A stretch of DNA of 35,572 nt from an uncultured Oscillospiraceae bacterium (GTDB taxonomy: Bacteria; Bacillota; Clostridia; Oscillospirales; Oscillospiraceae), in assembly GCA_947624065.1 (NCBI GenBank), contig CANQIO010000015.1, positions 1 to 35,572 on the forward strand, in the 5' to 3' direction. Within the stretch, counting starts at the first letter, position 1. Each line of letters starts with the position of its first letter. Under the pieces are notes generated by a model. That model was not told the origin of the DNA. It saw nothing but the letters and a program-made list of their open reading frames with translations, and made no database searches. Made by a program: the position numbers and the translations under genes. Shown in pieces: positions 17,481-25,147 of this stretch.

Positions 17481-17732
17481 GACCACCCGCAAAGCGGGTG
17501 GTCTGCACAAGTCCTATAAGGGCATACTGTTGGCGGTGCCTAAAGGCGCACCGAAATGCCGACCGCATACGATCACGAACAGCCCCACCAAGTGGGGCTG
17601 TTCTTATTTGCTCTTATTAGCCGGTGTTATTTTGGATCTCGGTCGGCAAACCTTTTCCATCTTAACATTGGAGATTTATCTTCTCTACTCATAGGCTTAG
17701 CTTTTTTGGAACCACGGGCATAGCCCGTGGTT
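17481..17732. mobile_element. IS200/IS605-type remnant or palindrome-bounded MITE (tentative)
   Basis: About 250 bp without a convincing gene. It is bounded by two hairpins of the same design: GACCACCCGC-AAA-GCGGGTGGTC (17481-17503) and AACCACGGGC-ATA-GCCCGTGGTT (17710-17732). Such 3-nt-loop palindromes are typical of IS200/IS605 ends. Between them are a nested hairpin (GGCAT...ATGCC around GGTGC...GCACC, 17521-17560), a strong hairpin at 17577-17603, and an AT-richer stretch at 17604-17710 unlike the flanking genes. The minus strand there encodes a short open stretch (MSREDKSPMLRWKRF, then stop) too short to identify. No Y1 transposase or TnpB remains. Alternatively these could be independent rpmB and tRNA 3' hairpins. 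Confidence 0.4.
17577..17611 (+). terminator. Terminator-like hairpin downstream of rpmB
   Basis: A perfect 12-bp stem GAACAGCCCCAC / GTGGGGCTGTTC with a 3-nt loop is followed by TTATTTGCTCTTATT. It lies 112 nt after the rpmB stop, inside the putative mobile remnant. Confidence 0.6.
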
Positions 17733-17747
17733 GTCCGTTCCCAAGCC

Positions 17748-17794
17748 AAAAATCCGAACCCGTGGTCCCCTACGGGGAACGGGTTCGGATTTTT
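17748..17794 (-). terminator. Terminator of tRNA-Arg
   Basis: A 16-bp stem (AAAAATCCGAACCCGT with its complement), topped by an inner TCCCC/GGGGA stem, lies 6 nt beyond the tRNA 3' end on the minus strand and ends in TTTTT. Its A/T flanks also make it usable in the plus direction. Confidence 0.88.
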
Positions 17795-17800
17795 TGGATG

Positions 17801-17877
<77 letters not shown>

Positions 17878-17902
17878 ACATCTTTGCGCTCAAAGCTCTG
17901 CT

Positions 17903-17931
17903 ATTATACAGCATCGCGCTTGGAATATCAA
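17903..17931 (-). promoter_or_regulatory. Promoter of tRNA-Arg
   Basis: On the minus strand TTGATA (17926-17931) and TATAAT (17903-17908) are 17 bp apart. Its -35 box lies inside the spacer of the divergent aldo/keto reductase promoter. Confidence 0.8.
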
Positions 17932-17948
17932 GGGGAATATGATATACT
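17920..17948 (+). promoter_or_regulatory. Promoter of the aldo/keto reductase gene
   Basis: TTGGAA (17920-17925) and TATACT (17943-17948) are 17 bp apart. The -35 boxes of this promoter and the tRNA promoter are adjacent (17920-17931), so polymerase could not occupy both at once. Confidence 0.7.
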
Positions 17949-17969
17949 TTTTTGCGAGGTGATACTGCC

Positions 17970-18992
17970 ATGAAAACCATGACACTTGGAAAGACCGGTC
18001 TCATCGTGACAAAGCCCGCTTTCGGCGCGCTGCCCATCCAGCGCACAGAGCGGAACGAGGCCGTGCGCATCCTGCGCCGGGCCTATGAGGGCGGCATCCG
18101 CTATTTCGACACCGCCAACGCCTACACCGACTCCGAGGAAAAGCTCGGTCTGGCGCTGGCCGACGTCCGCGGCGACATCGTGATCTCCACCAAGAGCATG
18201 GGCCGGGACCACGACACCGTGGCCGCCCATATCCAAAACTCCCTAGAGAAGCTGCGCACGGACTACATCGACCTGTTCCAGTTCCATCAGGTCTCCAGCT
18301 GGGAGGAGATCGACGCCGGCGCCATGGACGCGGCCCAGGAGGCCTTGGCGCGCGGACAGATCCGCCACATCGGCGTGACCTGCCACTCCATTCGCTTCGC
18401 GGAGCAGGCAGTGGCCTCCGGCCGGTTCGAGACGCTGCAATATCCCTTCAGCTATCTGTCCAGCCCGGAGGAGTTCGCCCTGGTGCGGTCCTGCCTGGAC
18501 GCGGGCATGGGCTTCATCGCCATGAAGGCCCTGGCAGGCGGGCTGCTCTCCAACGCGAGGGCCGTGCACACCTTCATGGGGGAGCAGGAGGGCGTGGCGC
18601 CCATCTACGGGGTGCAGACCATGGACGAGCTGGAGCAGTGGCTGGCGCTGGCCGAAGAGGACCCGGCCATGGACGACGGGCTGCAGGCGGTCATCGACGC
18701 GGACAAGGCCCAGCTGGGCGGCCAGTTCTGCCGCAGCTGCGGCTACTGCATGCCCTGCCCCCAGGGCATCGAGATCCGCAACTGCGCCCGCATGGACATG
18801 CTCATCCGCCGCAGTCCCTGGCGGCCCTGGTTCACCCCGGAGTGGCAGGCAAAGATGGCCAAGATCGAGACCTGTCTGGACTGCGGCCGGTGCAAGGCCA
18901 GGTGCCCTTACCATCTGGACACCCCCAAGGTGCTCAAGTACATGCTGAAGGATTACCGGGAGTTCTATGAGGCCCATAAGGACGAGCTGTAA
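17970..18992 (+). CDS. Aldo/keto reductase with C-terminal 4Fe-4S ferredoxin domain
   Basis: The 340-aa product combines two parts. An aldo/keto reductase barrel (about 1-240) has YFDTANAYTDSEEKLG with catalytic Asp/Tyr, ISTKSMG with the lysine, and YIDLFQFHQV. The C-terminal part has two cysteine clusters, CRSCGYCMPCPQGI and CLDCGRCKARCPYHLDTP, typical of 4Fe-4S binding. Such proteins are common in anaerobes; the substrate is unknown. The ATG at 17970 has GAGGTG upstream; a GTG six codons earlier lies inside this site. The 3' end overlaps the apbE start by 26 nt. Confidence 0.93.
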   Translation: MKTMTLGKTGLIVTKPAFGALPIQRTERNEAVRILRRAYEGGIRYFDTANAYTDSEEKLGLALADVRGDIVISTKSMGRDHDTVAAHIQNSLEKLRTDYIDLFQFHQVSSWEEIDAGAMDAAQEALARGQIRHIGVTCHSIRFAEQAVASGRFETLQYPFSYLSSPEEFALVRSCLDAGMGFIAMKALAGGLLSNARAVHTFMGEQEGVAPIYGVQTMDELEQWLALAEEDPAMDDGLQAVIDADKAQLGGQFCRSCGYCMPCPQGIEIRNCARMDMLIRRSPWRPWFTPEWQAKMAKIETCLDCGRCKARCPYHLDTPKVLKYMLKDYREFYEAHKDEL

Positions 18993-20004
18993 GCGGCTGG
19001 CCGCCCTGGCGCTGGCGCTTACGCTGGCATTGGCCGGCTGCGGGAGCAAAGACGCGGAGAAGCGGGAAAAGCAGCTTTTCGCCATGGACACGGTGATGTT
19101 CCTCACCGCTTACGGCGGCGCGGCCGACGAGGCCCTCTCCGCCGCGACGGACGTTATCAACGCTCTGGCGGCGGACCTGGACCCGGAGCGGGAGGGCAGC
19201 TCGGTGCACGCGCTGAACGCCGGGGCCGGCGGCGCCGTGCCCGTATCGGCGGACTGCCTGTCCGTACTGGACACGGCCCTGGCCGTGGGACAGGAGACCG
19301 GCGGGGCCCTGGATCCGGCCCTCTATCCCGTCATCCGGGCCTGGGGTTTCACCACGGGCCAGTACCGGGTGCCGTCCCGGACGGAGCTGGACGGGCTCTT
19401 GGCGGAAAAGGACACCGCCGCCATCGCCATCGACGATGCCACGGGCACGGTGACGCTGCCGGCGGGCATGGCCGTCTCCCTGGGCGCGGTGGCCAAGGGC
19501 TACGCCGCCCAAAGGGCCGTGGAGGCCATGGCGGACGCGGGGGCGGAGCACGCCATCCTGTCCCTGGGCGGGAACGTGCAGACCCTGGGCGAGACCCGCC
19601 CCGACGGGGGGCCATGGCAGGTGGCTGTCACGGACCCCCGTGACACGGGCTCTTATGTGGGCACCCTCAGCGTGGGCCAGACGGCGGTCGTCACCTCCGG
19701 CGGCTACCAGCGGTATTTTGACGAGGACGGCGTGCGCTATATCCACATCCTGGACCCAGCCACGGGCATGCCCGTGGACAACGGCCTGGCCTCCGTGACG
19801 GTGGTCACGGCGGACGGGGCGCGGGCGGACGCCCTCTCCACGGCGCTGTTCGTGCTGGGGGAGCAGAGCGCGTTGGACTATGCCGCCGCCCATGAGGACG
19901 TGGAGCTGGTGCTCGTCACCGAGGACGGCCGGGTGGTCGTCACGGCGGGGCTGGCGGAGGGCTTCACGGAAAACAGCGGGGACTATGCCTATGAATATCC
20001 TTGA
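18967..20004 (+). CDS. apbE: FAD:protein FMN transferase (ApbE), lipoprotein
   Basis: ApbE attaches FMN to threonines of redox proteins such as Rnf and Nqr subunits. The 345-aa product has a signal peptide with lipobox ALAGC (about residues 20-25), then the family blocks MDTVMFLTAYG, LDPALYPVIRAWGF, SLGAVAKGYAAQRAVEAM, LSLGGNVQTLG and IHILDPATGMPV, and the metal-binding end GARADALSTALF. It should sit outside the membrane as a lipoprotein. The ATG at 18967 lies 26 nt inside the aldo/keto reductase gene, implying coupled translation. No Rnf genes are in the window, so its targets are elsewhere. Confidence 0.94.
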   Translation: MRPIRTSCKRLAALALALTLALAGCGSKDAEKREKQLFAMDTVMFLTAYGGAADEALSAATDVINALAADLDPEREGSSVHALNAGAGGAVPVSADCLSVLDTALAVGQETGGALDPALYPVIRAWGFTTGQYRVPSRTELDGLLAEKDTAAIAIDDATGTVTLPAGMAVSLGAVAKGYAAQRAVEAMADAGAEHAILSLGGNVQTLGETRPDGGPWQVAVTDPRDTGSYVGTLSVGQTAVVTSGGYQRYFDEDGVRYIHILDPATGMPVDNGLASVTVVTADGARADALSTALFVLGEQSALDYAAAHEDVELVLVTEDGRVVVTAGLAEGFTENSGDYAYEYP

Positions 20005-20482
20005 TCTTCCCGCGCCGGAGGCGGCGCGGGCCTTGGTGGGGAAGATCCTGGTCCGGCAGCTCGCAGACGGGACGGTGATCCGGGCCCGGATCACGGAGAC
20101 GGAGGCCTATTTCGGCGAGGCCGACACCGCCTGCCACGCCTGCCACGGGCGCACAAAACGGACGGAAGTGCTCTACCATCCCGCGGGGACCATCTATGTT
20201 TACCTCTGCTATGGCATCCACTGGATGCTGAACCTGGTGACCGGCCCGGCGGACGACCCCCAGGCGGTGCTCATCCGGGGGGTAGAGGGGGCATCCGGCC
20301 CCGGCCGGGTGACGAAATTCCTCCACATCGACAAGTCTCTCAACGACGCGGCTCTGGGGGGCGCGCTGGCCCTGGAGGACGACGGCTTCGTCCCCGCGCA
20401 TATCGCGGCGTCCCCGCGGGTGGGCATCGGCTACGCCTCGCCGGAGGATCAGGCCCGCCTCTGGCGGTTCACCATGGGGTGA
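19991..20482 (+). CDS. DNA-3-methyladenine (alkyladenine) glycosylase, compact form
   Basis: The 163-aa product matches the AAG/MPG-type glycosylases that excise alkylated purines. It shows ARALVGKILVRQ, the catalytic-glutamate region ARITETEAYFGEADTACHA, YHPAGTIYVYLCYGIHWMLN, the base-pocket sequence AVLIRGVEG, and GPGRVTKFLHID. Bacterial members are usually near 190-200 aa. This one is short because the N-terminus begins directly at the core (MNILDLPAPEAARALVG) and the segment between VEG and GPGR is reduced. The ATG at 19991 overlaps the end of apbE by 14 nt. There is only a weak ribosome site, consistent with coupling. Confidence 0.9.
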   Translation: MNILDLPAPEAARALVGKILVRQLADGTVIRARITETEAYFGEADTACHACHGRTKRTEVLYHPAGTIYVYLCYGIHWMLNLVTGPADDPQAVLIRGVEGASGPGRVTKFLHIDKSLNDAALGGALALEDDGFVPAHIAASPRVGIGYASPEDQARLWRFTMG

Positions 20483-20510
20483 CCAGGATCAATTTACAGG
20501 AGGCATGACG

Positions 20511-20903
20511 ATGTTCGCATTTTGGCTCTTCATGCTGTGCGCGGACCTTCTCGTTCCCGCGGTGATGATCGGCTTTGGCAGGATGTTTCTGAAAAATCCG
20601 CCCCAAAACATCAACGACTCCTTCGGCTACCGCACGAAACGGTCCATGAAAAATCAGGACACCTGGGATTTCGCCCACCAATACTGCGGCCGGCTGTGGT
20701 ATCGGTGCGGGCTCATACTGCTGCTGCCGTCCGTGGCGCCGCTGCTGTTCGTCCTGGGCCGGGACATTGGCGTGATCGGCAACACAGGGCTCATCGTCAC
20801 GGCCGTGCAGCTGGTGGTCATGCTGGGGACCATCTTCCCGGTGGAGAGGGCGCTGAAACGGACCTTTGACGAGCGCGGCCGGCGCCGGGGATCGCCCATG
20901 TAA
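20511..20903 (+). CDS. SdpI-like membrane protein
   Basis: The 130-aa product has three hydrophobic segments (about 1-25, 60-85 and 90-110). It carries the SdpI-family signature NDSFGYRTKRSMKNQDTWDFA followed by the AHQYCGRL helix start. SdpI of Bacillus subtilis is an immunity protein and signalling receptor for the SdpC toxin; most homologues have no proven role. I chose the ATG at 20511 because AGGAGG (20498-20503) is 7 nt upstream; the ATG at 20505 is too close. A membrane-tethered XRE regulator gene follows 65 bp later, a pairing reminiscent of immunity modules, but no toxin gene is visible. Confidence 0.85.
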   Translation: MFAFWLFMLCADLLVPAVMIGFGRMFLKNPPQNINDSFGYRTKRSMKNQDTWDFAHQYCGRLWYRCGLILLLPSVAPLLFVLGRDIGVIGNTGLIVTAVQLVVMLGTIFPVERALKRTFDERGRRRGSPM

Positions 20904-20914
20904 AAGACCTTTGA

Positions 20915-20943
20915 TAGACAGCTCGCCGCTTTTCCCCTATGCT
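20915..20943 (+). promoter_or_regulatory. Possible promoter of the XRE-membrane protein gene
   Basis: TAGACA (20915-20920) and TATGCT (20938-20943) are spaced 17 bp apart, 25 nt before the start codon. Moderate match only. Confidence 0.45.
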
Positions 20944-20968
20944 GGCAGGGCAAGGAGGTGCGGAAAGC

Positions 20969-21556
20969 ATGGAGCTTGGCAGCCAGATACGAAAACGGCG
21001 GCAGGCCCTGGGCCTTTCCCAGGACGAACTGGCCCAGCGGGTATACGCCACCCGCCAGTCGGTGTCCAACTGGGAGAACGGCCGGACCTGCCCGGACATC
21101 AAGAGCCTGCTGCTGTTGGCGGAGGTGTTTTCCGCGACCCTTGACGATCTTGTCAAAGGAGATATCGCGGAGATGAAAAAGCAGATCGACGAAGCGGACA
21201 AGGCGGCCTTCCGGCGGGACAGCGCCATCTTTACGGCGCTGTTCGCGGCCATGCTCGTCACATGCATACCGCTGGTGATGCTGTGGCGCTGGTGGGGTCT
21301 GGCGGCCTGGTCGGTCCTGGCCGCCGTGGCGTTTGCCTGGTCGGTCCGGGTGGAGCGCTGGAAGAAAAAATACGACATCCAGACCTGGCGGGAGATCGTG
21401 GCATTCACCGAGGGCCAGACCCTCTCCGAGATCGAAAAGGCCCGGGAGGCAGGCAAGCGCCCCTATCAAAAAGCCCTGCTGGCCGCCGGGTCCGGGCTGC
21501 TGGGCGCGGCGGTGTCGCTGGTCATGCTCTGGCTCTGGCGGCGGTTCATTCTCTGA
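20969..21556 (+). CDS. XRE-family regulator with C-terminal transmembrane helices
   Basis: The 195-aa product has an N-terminal helix-turn-helix (residues 1-65: LGSQIRKRRQALGLSQDELA, TRQSVSNWENGRTCPDIKSL). A linker helix (EMKKQIDEADKAAFRRD) follows, then two adjacent hydrophobic segments (about 87-125), an amphipathic stretch, and a last membrane segment near the C-terminus ending LWLWRRFIL. The DNA-binding domain is therefore membrane-anchored. The ATG at 20969 has AAGGAGGTG upstream. It follows the SdpI-like gene on the same strand. Membrane-bound XRE proteins are widespread in Clostridia, with targets mostly unknown. Confidence 0.87.
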   Translation: MELGSQIRKRRQALGLSQDELAQRVYATRQSVSNWENGRTCPDIKSLLLLAEVFSATLDDLVKGDIAEMKKQIDEADKAAFRRDSAIFTALFAAMLVTCIPLVMLWRWWGLAAWSVLAAVAFAWSVRVERWKKKYDIQTWREIVAFTEGQTLSEIEKAREAGKRPYQKALLAAGSGLLGAAVSLVMLWLWRRFIL

Positions 21557-21572
21557 AAAATGTGAGGTTATT

Positions 21573-22436
21573 ATGATCTGTTCCCTCTGTCCGAGAAAAT
21601 GCGGCGCGCTGCGGGATGAGCGCCACGTGGGCTTTTGCGGCGTGGGCCCGGACCCGGTGGTGGCGCGGGCGGCCCCCCACTACTGGGAGGAGCCCTGCCT
21701 CAGCGGCACACGGGGCAGCGGCGCGGTGTTCTTTTCCGGGTGCACCCTGCGGTGCGTGTTCTGCCAGAACCACACCATCAGCGCCGGAGGGCAGGGCAAG
21801 GCCATCACCGCGGACCGGCTGCGGGCCATCTTCCGGGAGCTGGAGGGGCAGGGGGTGCACAACCTCAACCTGGTCACCGCCTCCCACTTCCTGCCCGCCG
21901 TATTGCGGGCCCTGGACCCCCAGCCCGCCATCCCGGTGGTGTGGAACACCGGCGGGTATGAGTCCTCCCTGGCGCTGAAAGCGCTGGAGGGCAAGGTCCA
22001 GGTATACCTGCCGGACATGAAGTACATGGACGGGGCCCTGGCCGCGTCCCTCTCCGGGGCGGCGGATTACCCCGACGTGGCCCGGGCGGCCATTCTGGAG
22101 ATGTTCCGCCAGACCGGGCCCTATGCGCTGGACGCCGACGGCATGCTGGTGCGGGGCGTGATGATCCGCCACCTGGTGCTGCCGGGGGCGCTGGACAACA
22201 CCTTCTCGGTGCTGGACTGGATCGCAGACACGTTCAAACCCGGCGATGTGCTGGTGTCCCTCATGGGCCAGTACACCCCCAACGGGGTCGGCGGGCCGGA
22301 CCGGCGGCTGACGGCGGAGGAATATGCGCGCGCATGCGACTATATGGCCGCGCTGGGCCTTTTGGAGGGCTACACCCAGGAGCTCTCCAGCGCGGAGGCG
22401 GAATACACCCCGCCCTTCGACGGCACGGGGGTATAA
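21573..22436 (+). CDS. Radical SAM protein, PflX-like
   Basis: The 287-aa product has the radical SAM cluster motif CTLRCVFCQN at about residue 60. An additional N-terminal cysteine group, MICSLCPRKCGALR with FCGVG, is characteristic of the PflX (COG1313-like) relatives of pyruvate formate-lyase activase. Other core strands are NLNLVTASHFLPAV, VVWNTGGYES and VYLPDMKYMD. It should bind SAM and a 4Fe-4S cluster; the target protein or substrate is not known. The ATG at 21573 follows TGTGAGGT. A hairpin terminator lies 17 nt after the stop. It may be co-transcribed with the XRE-membrane gene 16 bp upstream. Confidence 0.9.
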   Translation: MICSLCPRKCGALRDERHVGFCGVGPDPVVARAAPHYWEEPCLSGTRGSGAVFFSGCTLRCVFCQNHTISAGGQGKAITADRLRAIFRELEGQGVHNLNLVTASHFLPAVLRALDPQPAIPVVWNTGGYESSLALKALEGKVQVYLPDMKYMDGALAASLSGAADYPDVARAAILEMFRQTGPYALDADGMLVRGVMIRHLVLPGALDNTFSVLDWIADTFKPGDVLVSLMGQYTPNGVGGPDRRLTAEEYARACDYMAALGLLEGYTQELSSAEAEYTPPFDGTGV

Positions 22437-22453
22437 TAAAAACAGATACGTTC

Positions 22454-22488
22454 AACGCCACGGGCTTTTGTGCCCGCGGCGTTTTTTC
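22454..22488 (+). terminator. Terminator after the PflX-like gene
   Basis: AACGCCACGGGC pairs with GCCCGCGGCGTT (one A-C mismatch), loop of about 6 nt, followed by TTTT. Confidence 0.85.
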
Positions 22489-22546
22489 ATGTCAGCGGCC
22501 ATATTTACAACCGTTGATTGAAAATCCGCAAAATCGCCTCCATTTT

Positions 22547-22578
22547 ATTCAACCATCGTTTGTGCTATAATTCAACCA
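22547..22578 (+). promoter_or_regulatory. Extended -10 promoter with flanking direct repeats (XRE-ABC operon)
   Basis: TGCTATAAT (22563-22571) is an extended -10 without a clear -35. Direct repeats ATTCAACCA at 22547-22555 and 22570-22578 lie 23 bp (about two turns) apart and bracket the -10. They are candidate operators for the XRE regulator encoded just downstream. Confidence 0.55.
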
Positions 22579-22603
22579 ACAAGCGGAAAGGACGGTGCTT
22601 CGG

Positions 22604-23491
22604 ATGGCAAGCGAACTGAGCGAGCGGATCGCGGCCCTGCGAAAAGAGCGGGGCCTCACCCAGGAACAGCTGGGGAACATGGTGGGCGTATCCTCCCAGG
22701 CGGTGAGCAAATGGGAGAAGGGCGGCACGCCGGACGTGGAGCTGCTGCCGGTACTGTCCCGGCAGCTGGGCGTGACCATCGACGCCCTCTTCGGCATGGA
22801 GGGCGCAGAGCAGGAGGCCGTGGAGGACGCGGTGGGCCGCTGGCTGCGGGGCTTCCCGCCGAAGGAACGGATGGACCAGTTCTGCCGTCTGGTCTGGGAG
22901 TCCATAGGATACTTCGCGCCGGGGGAGTTCACTCTGCCGGGCATGGACTATCCCGCGTCCTGCAAGCTGGACGACGTCGACGGCGGCAGCCGGCTCTTTT
23001 TGACGCAGGTCATGGGCGAGAGCGGTATGCTGCTGGACGTGCACGCGGACGACCTTTCTTTTGTGACGCTCTGGCCGAAGCCGGAGGGCGGCTGGGCTCA
23101 GTGGCTGGCGCCCATGGAGGAATACCGGAAGCTCTTTTCGCTCCTGGCAAAGCCGGGGTGCCTGGAGCTGCTGGGCGATCTCTACCGACGCAACGCATAC
23201 TGGTTTTCGCCGGGCAGCGTGACGAAGCGTCTGAAACTGCCGAAGGAAACGGCGGTGGAACTGCTGGAGGCGCTGACGGAGCGGGAAATATTAGACTCCA
23301 TGGAGCTGGAGCTGGAGGACGGCAAGGCGACCGTCTATCGAGTGTCGGAGCCTTTGAAGCTGATCCCCTTCCTCCTGCTGGGGCGGGCGCTCATGCAGTG
23401 GGATTCAAACCTCATACGGTTTGGCGACGCGCTGCCGGTCCTGACGCCGGACGAGGTGTGGGCGGAAACAGAAAAGGAGGCAGTAAAATGA
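22604..23491 (+). CDS. XRE-family regulator with large C-terminal domain, coupled to an ABC exporter
   Basis: The 295-aa product begins with an XRE helix-turn-helix (about 3-60: LSERIAALRKERGLTQEQLG, SSQAVSKWEKGGTPDVELLP). A middle region of about 140 residues (FCRLVWESIGYFAPGEFTLP and following) matches no family I can name. The part PGSVTKRLKLPKETAVELLE with LTEREILDS resembles a second, winged helix-turn-helix. The ATG at 22604 has AAAGGA about 11 nt upstream; a GTG at 22595 is too close to it. The stop overlaps the ABC exporter start (ATGA). It probably regulates its own operon, perhaps sensing the exporter's substrate; that is inference. Confidence 0.85.
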   Translation: MASELSERIAALRKERGLTQEQLGNMVGVSSQAVSKWEKGGTPDVELLPVLSRQLGVTIDALFGMEGAEQEAVEDAVGRWLRGFPPKERMDQFCRLVWESIGYFAPGEFTLPGMDYPASCKLDDVDGGSRLFLTQVMGESGMLLDVHADDLSFVTLWPKPEGGWAQWLAPMEEYRKLFSLLAKPGCLELLGDLYRRNAYWFSPGSVTKRLKLPKETAVELLEALTEREILDSMELELEDGKATVYRVSEPLKLIPFLLLGRALMQWDSNLIRFGDALPVLTPDEVWAETEKEAVK

Positions 23492-25110
23492 AATATTATC
23501 TGAAAAAATATTGGGGCGCCAATCTTTTGCCGGTCCTGCTGGGGCTCGTCGTAAGCGCCTTACAGACCGGGAACAACCTTATCCTGATGCAGACCTTCCA
23601 AGGCATCATCGACCGGGATCTGCGCGGCTTTTTGTTTTGGACGCTGATACTGGTGGGCTCCTGGTTCCTTCTCTTGTGGGTCAACAGTCTCGTGGAATTT
23701 TTCCAGGGCCGCGCCATCCGGGCCATGAACAACGCCCTCCGGCGGGACATGACGGCCACGCTGCTCCGCAAGTCCCATGAGGAGTTCCACGGGAAGGACA
23801 CGGGGGAATACCTGTCCTGGTTCACCAACGACGTGAACCAGATCGAGAATCTGGCCTGGCGGCCCTTCTATCAGTGCGTCGACGCGGCGGCCAGCGCCCT
23901 GTTCAGCGCCGTCGCCCTGCTGACGCTCCACTGGTCATTGCTGATCGCGGCGCTGGTCAACGTGGTCGTGATGATGCTGGTCCCCCAGCTATTCAATAAA
24001 CGTATGGAGAAGCTGGGCAAAGACTGCGAGGCGGGGCAGGCCGGGGCCACCGGGCGGCTCAAGGACATTTTGGCAGGCTATGACGTGCTGCGCTCCTTTG
24101 GCCGGGAACAGCGCTTCCGCCAGGGGGCGGCCGAGGCCAGCGAGCAGATCGAAAAGCCCAAATATAAACTCACCTATGTGAAGGGCTTCATCGGCGCGGG
24201 GTCCGGGTGCGTGAACGTCACCTTGCAGCTGCTGATCGATGTTTTGATCGGCGTGCTGTCCATCCGGGGCGTGATCCTCCAGAGCGCGCTGATGGGCGGC
24301 GGCAATCTGTGCGGGAGCCTCTCCAACGGGATCGGGACCATGGCGCAGCTGCTGCTGTCGTTCTCCTCCACGAAGCCCTATTTTGATAAGATCACCGTCC
24401 ATGGCGACGATGCGCAGGACGAAGGGAGCGGTGGCCTTCCTCCGATCAGCAGTGCCATCACCGTGAAAGACCTGGCCTTCCGATACGACGAAAAGCCCGT
24501 CCTCCGGGATCTGTCCCTCACCTTCCAAAAGGGCGGCAAGTATGCCCTCACCGGCCCCTCCGGGTGCGGCAAGTCCACGCTTTTGAAGCTCCTTTTGGGC
24601 TGGCTGCCGGACTACAGCGGCGCCATCCGCTTTGACGGCGCGGACGCCCACGGCTTCACACCGGAGCAGCTCCAGCGGCAGATGAGCTACATCGAGCAGA
24701 ACGTGTTTCTTTTCAACTCCACCATCCGGGACAACATCACCCTGGGCGAGGACTTTTCTGACGAGCAGATGGAAAAGGCCCTGCGGGACAGCGCCCTTAT
24801 GGGCGATCTGGCCGCCATGTCGGAGGGCCTGGACACCCCGGTGGGCGAGAACGGCAGCAGCCTCTCCGGCGGGCAGAAGCAGCGGGTGGCCATCGCCCGG
24901 GCCCTGATCCACCGCCGCTCCATCCTCCTGGTGGACGAGGGCACCAGCGCCCTGGACCAGAAAAACGCGGGCCTCGTGGAGGAGAGCCTGCTGGCAAACC
25001 CGGAGCTGACGCTGATCCTGGTCAGCCACCACCTGTCCCCGGAGAGGAAAGCCCAGTTTACGGATGTGTACAGTTTGGAGCCGGCGGCAGCCCTTCCGCA
25101 GACAGCATAA
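23488..25110 (+). CDS. ABC exporter half-transporter (TMD-NBD fusion)
   Basis: The 540-aa product has an exporter-type transmembrane domain (about 1-300, six predicted helices) and an ATPase domain. The ATPase shows Walker A GPSGCGKST, Q-loop YIEQNVFLFNSTIRDN, signature LSGGQKQRVAIARAL, Walker B ILLVDEGTSALD with catalytic Glu, and H-loop SHH. All ATPase residues look intact, so it should work as a homodimer or with an unlinked partner. Unlike many clostridial exporters there is no second half-transporter beside it. Starts at 23488 after GGAGG, overlapping the XRE gene by 4 nt. A drug or peptide substrate is likely but not shown. Confidence 0.92.
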   Translation: MKYYLKKYWGANLLPVLLGLVVSALQTGNNLILMQTFQGIIDRDLRGFLFWTLILVGSWFLLLWVNSLVEFFQGRAIRAMNNALRRDMTATLLRKSHEEFHGKDTGEYLSWFTNDVNQIENLAWRPFYQCVDAAASALFSAVALLTLHWSLLIAALVNVVVMMLVPQLFNKRMEKLGKDCEAGQAGATGRLKDILAGYDVLRSFGREQRFRQGAAEASEQIEKPKYKLTYVKGFIGAGSGCVNVTLQLLIDVLIGVLSIRGVILQSALMGGGNLCGSLSNGIGTMAQLLLSFSSTKPYFDKITVHGDDAQDEGSGGLPPISSAITVKDLAFRYDEKPVLRDLSLTFQKGGKYALTGPSGCGKSTLLKLLLGWLPDYSGAIRFDGADAHGFTPEQLQRQMSYIEQNVFLFNSTIRDNITLGEDFSDEQMEKALRDSALMGDLAAMSEGLDTPVGENGSSLSGGQKQRVAIARALIHRRSILLVDEGTSALDQKNAGLVEESLLANPELTLILVSHHLSPERKAQFTDVYSLEPAAALPQTA

Positions 25111-25145
25111 AAAAGGAGCGGGGACCTCGGTCCCCGCTCCTTTGT
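25111..25145. terminator. Bidirectional terminator between ABC exporter and GNAT gene
   Basis: GGAGCGGGGACC / GGTCCCCGCTCC (12-bp stem, 2-base centre) is flanked by AAAAA on the left and TTTGTT on the right. It serves the two convergent genes. Confidence 0.9.
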
Positions 25146-25147
25146 TC

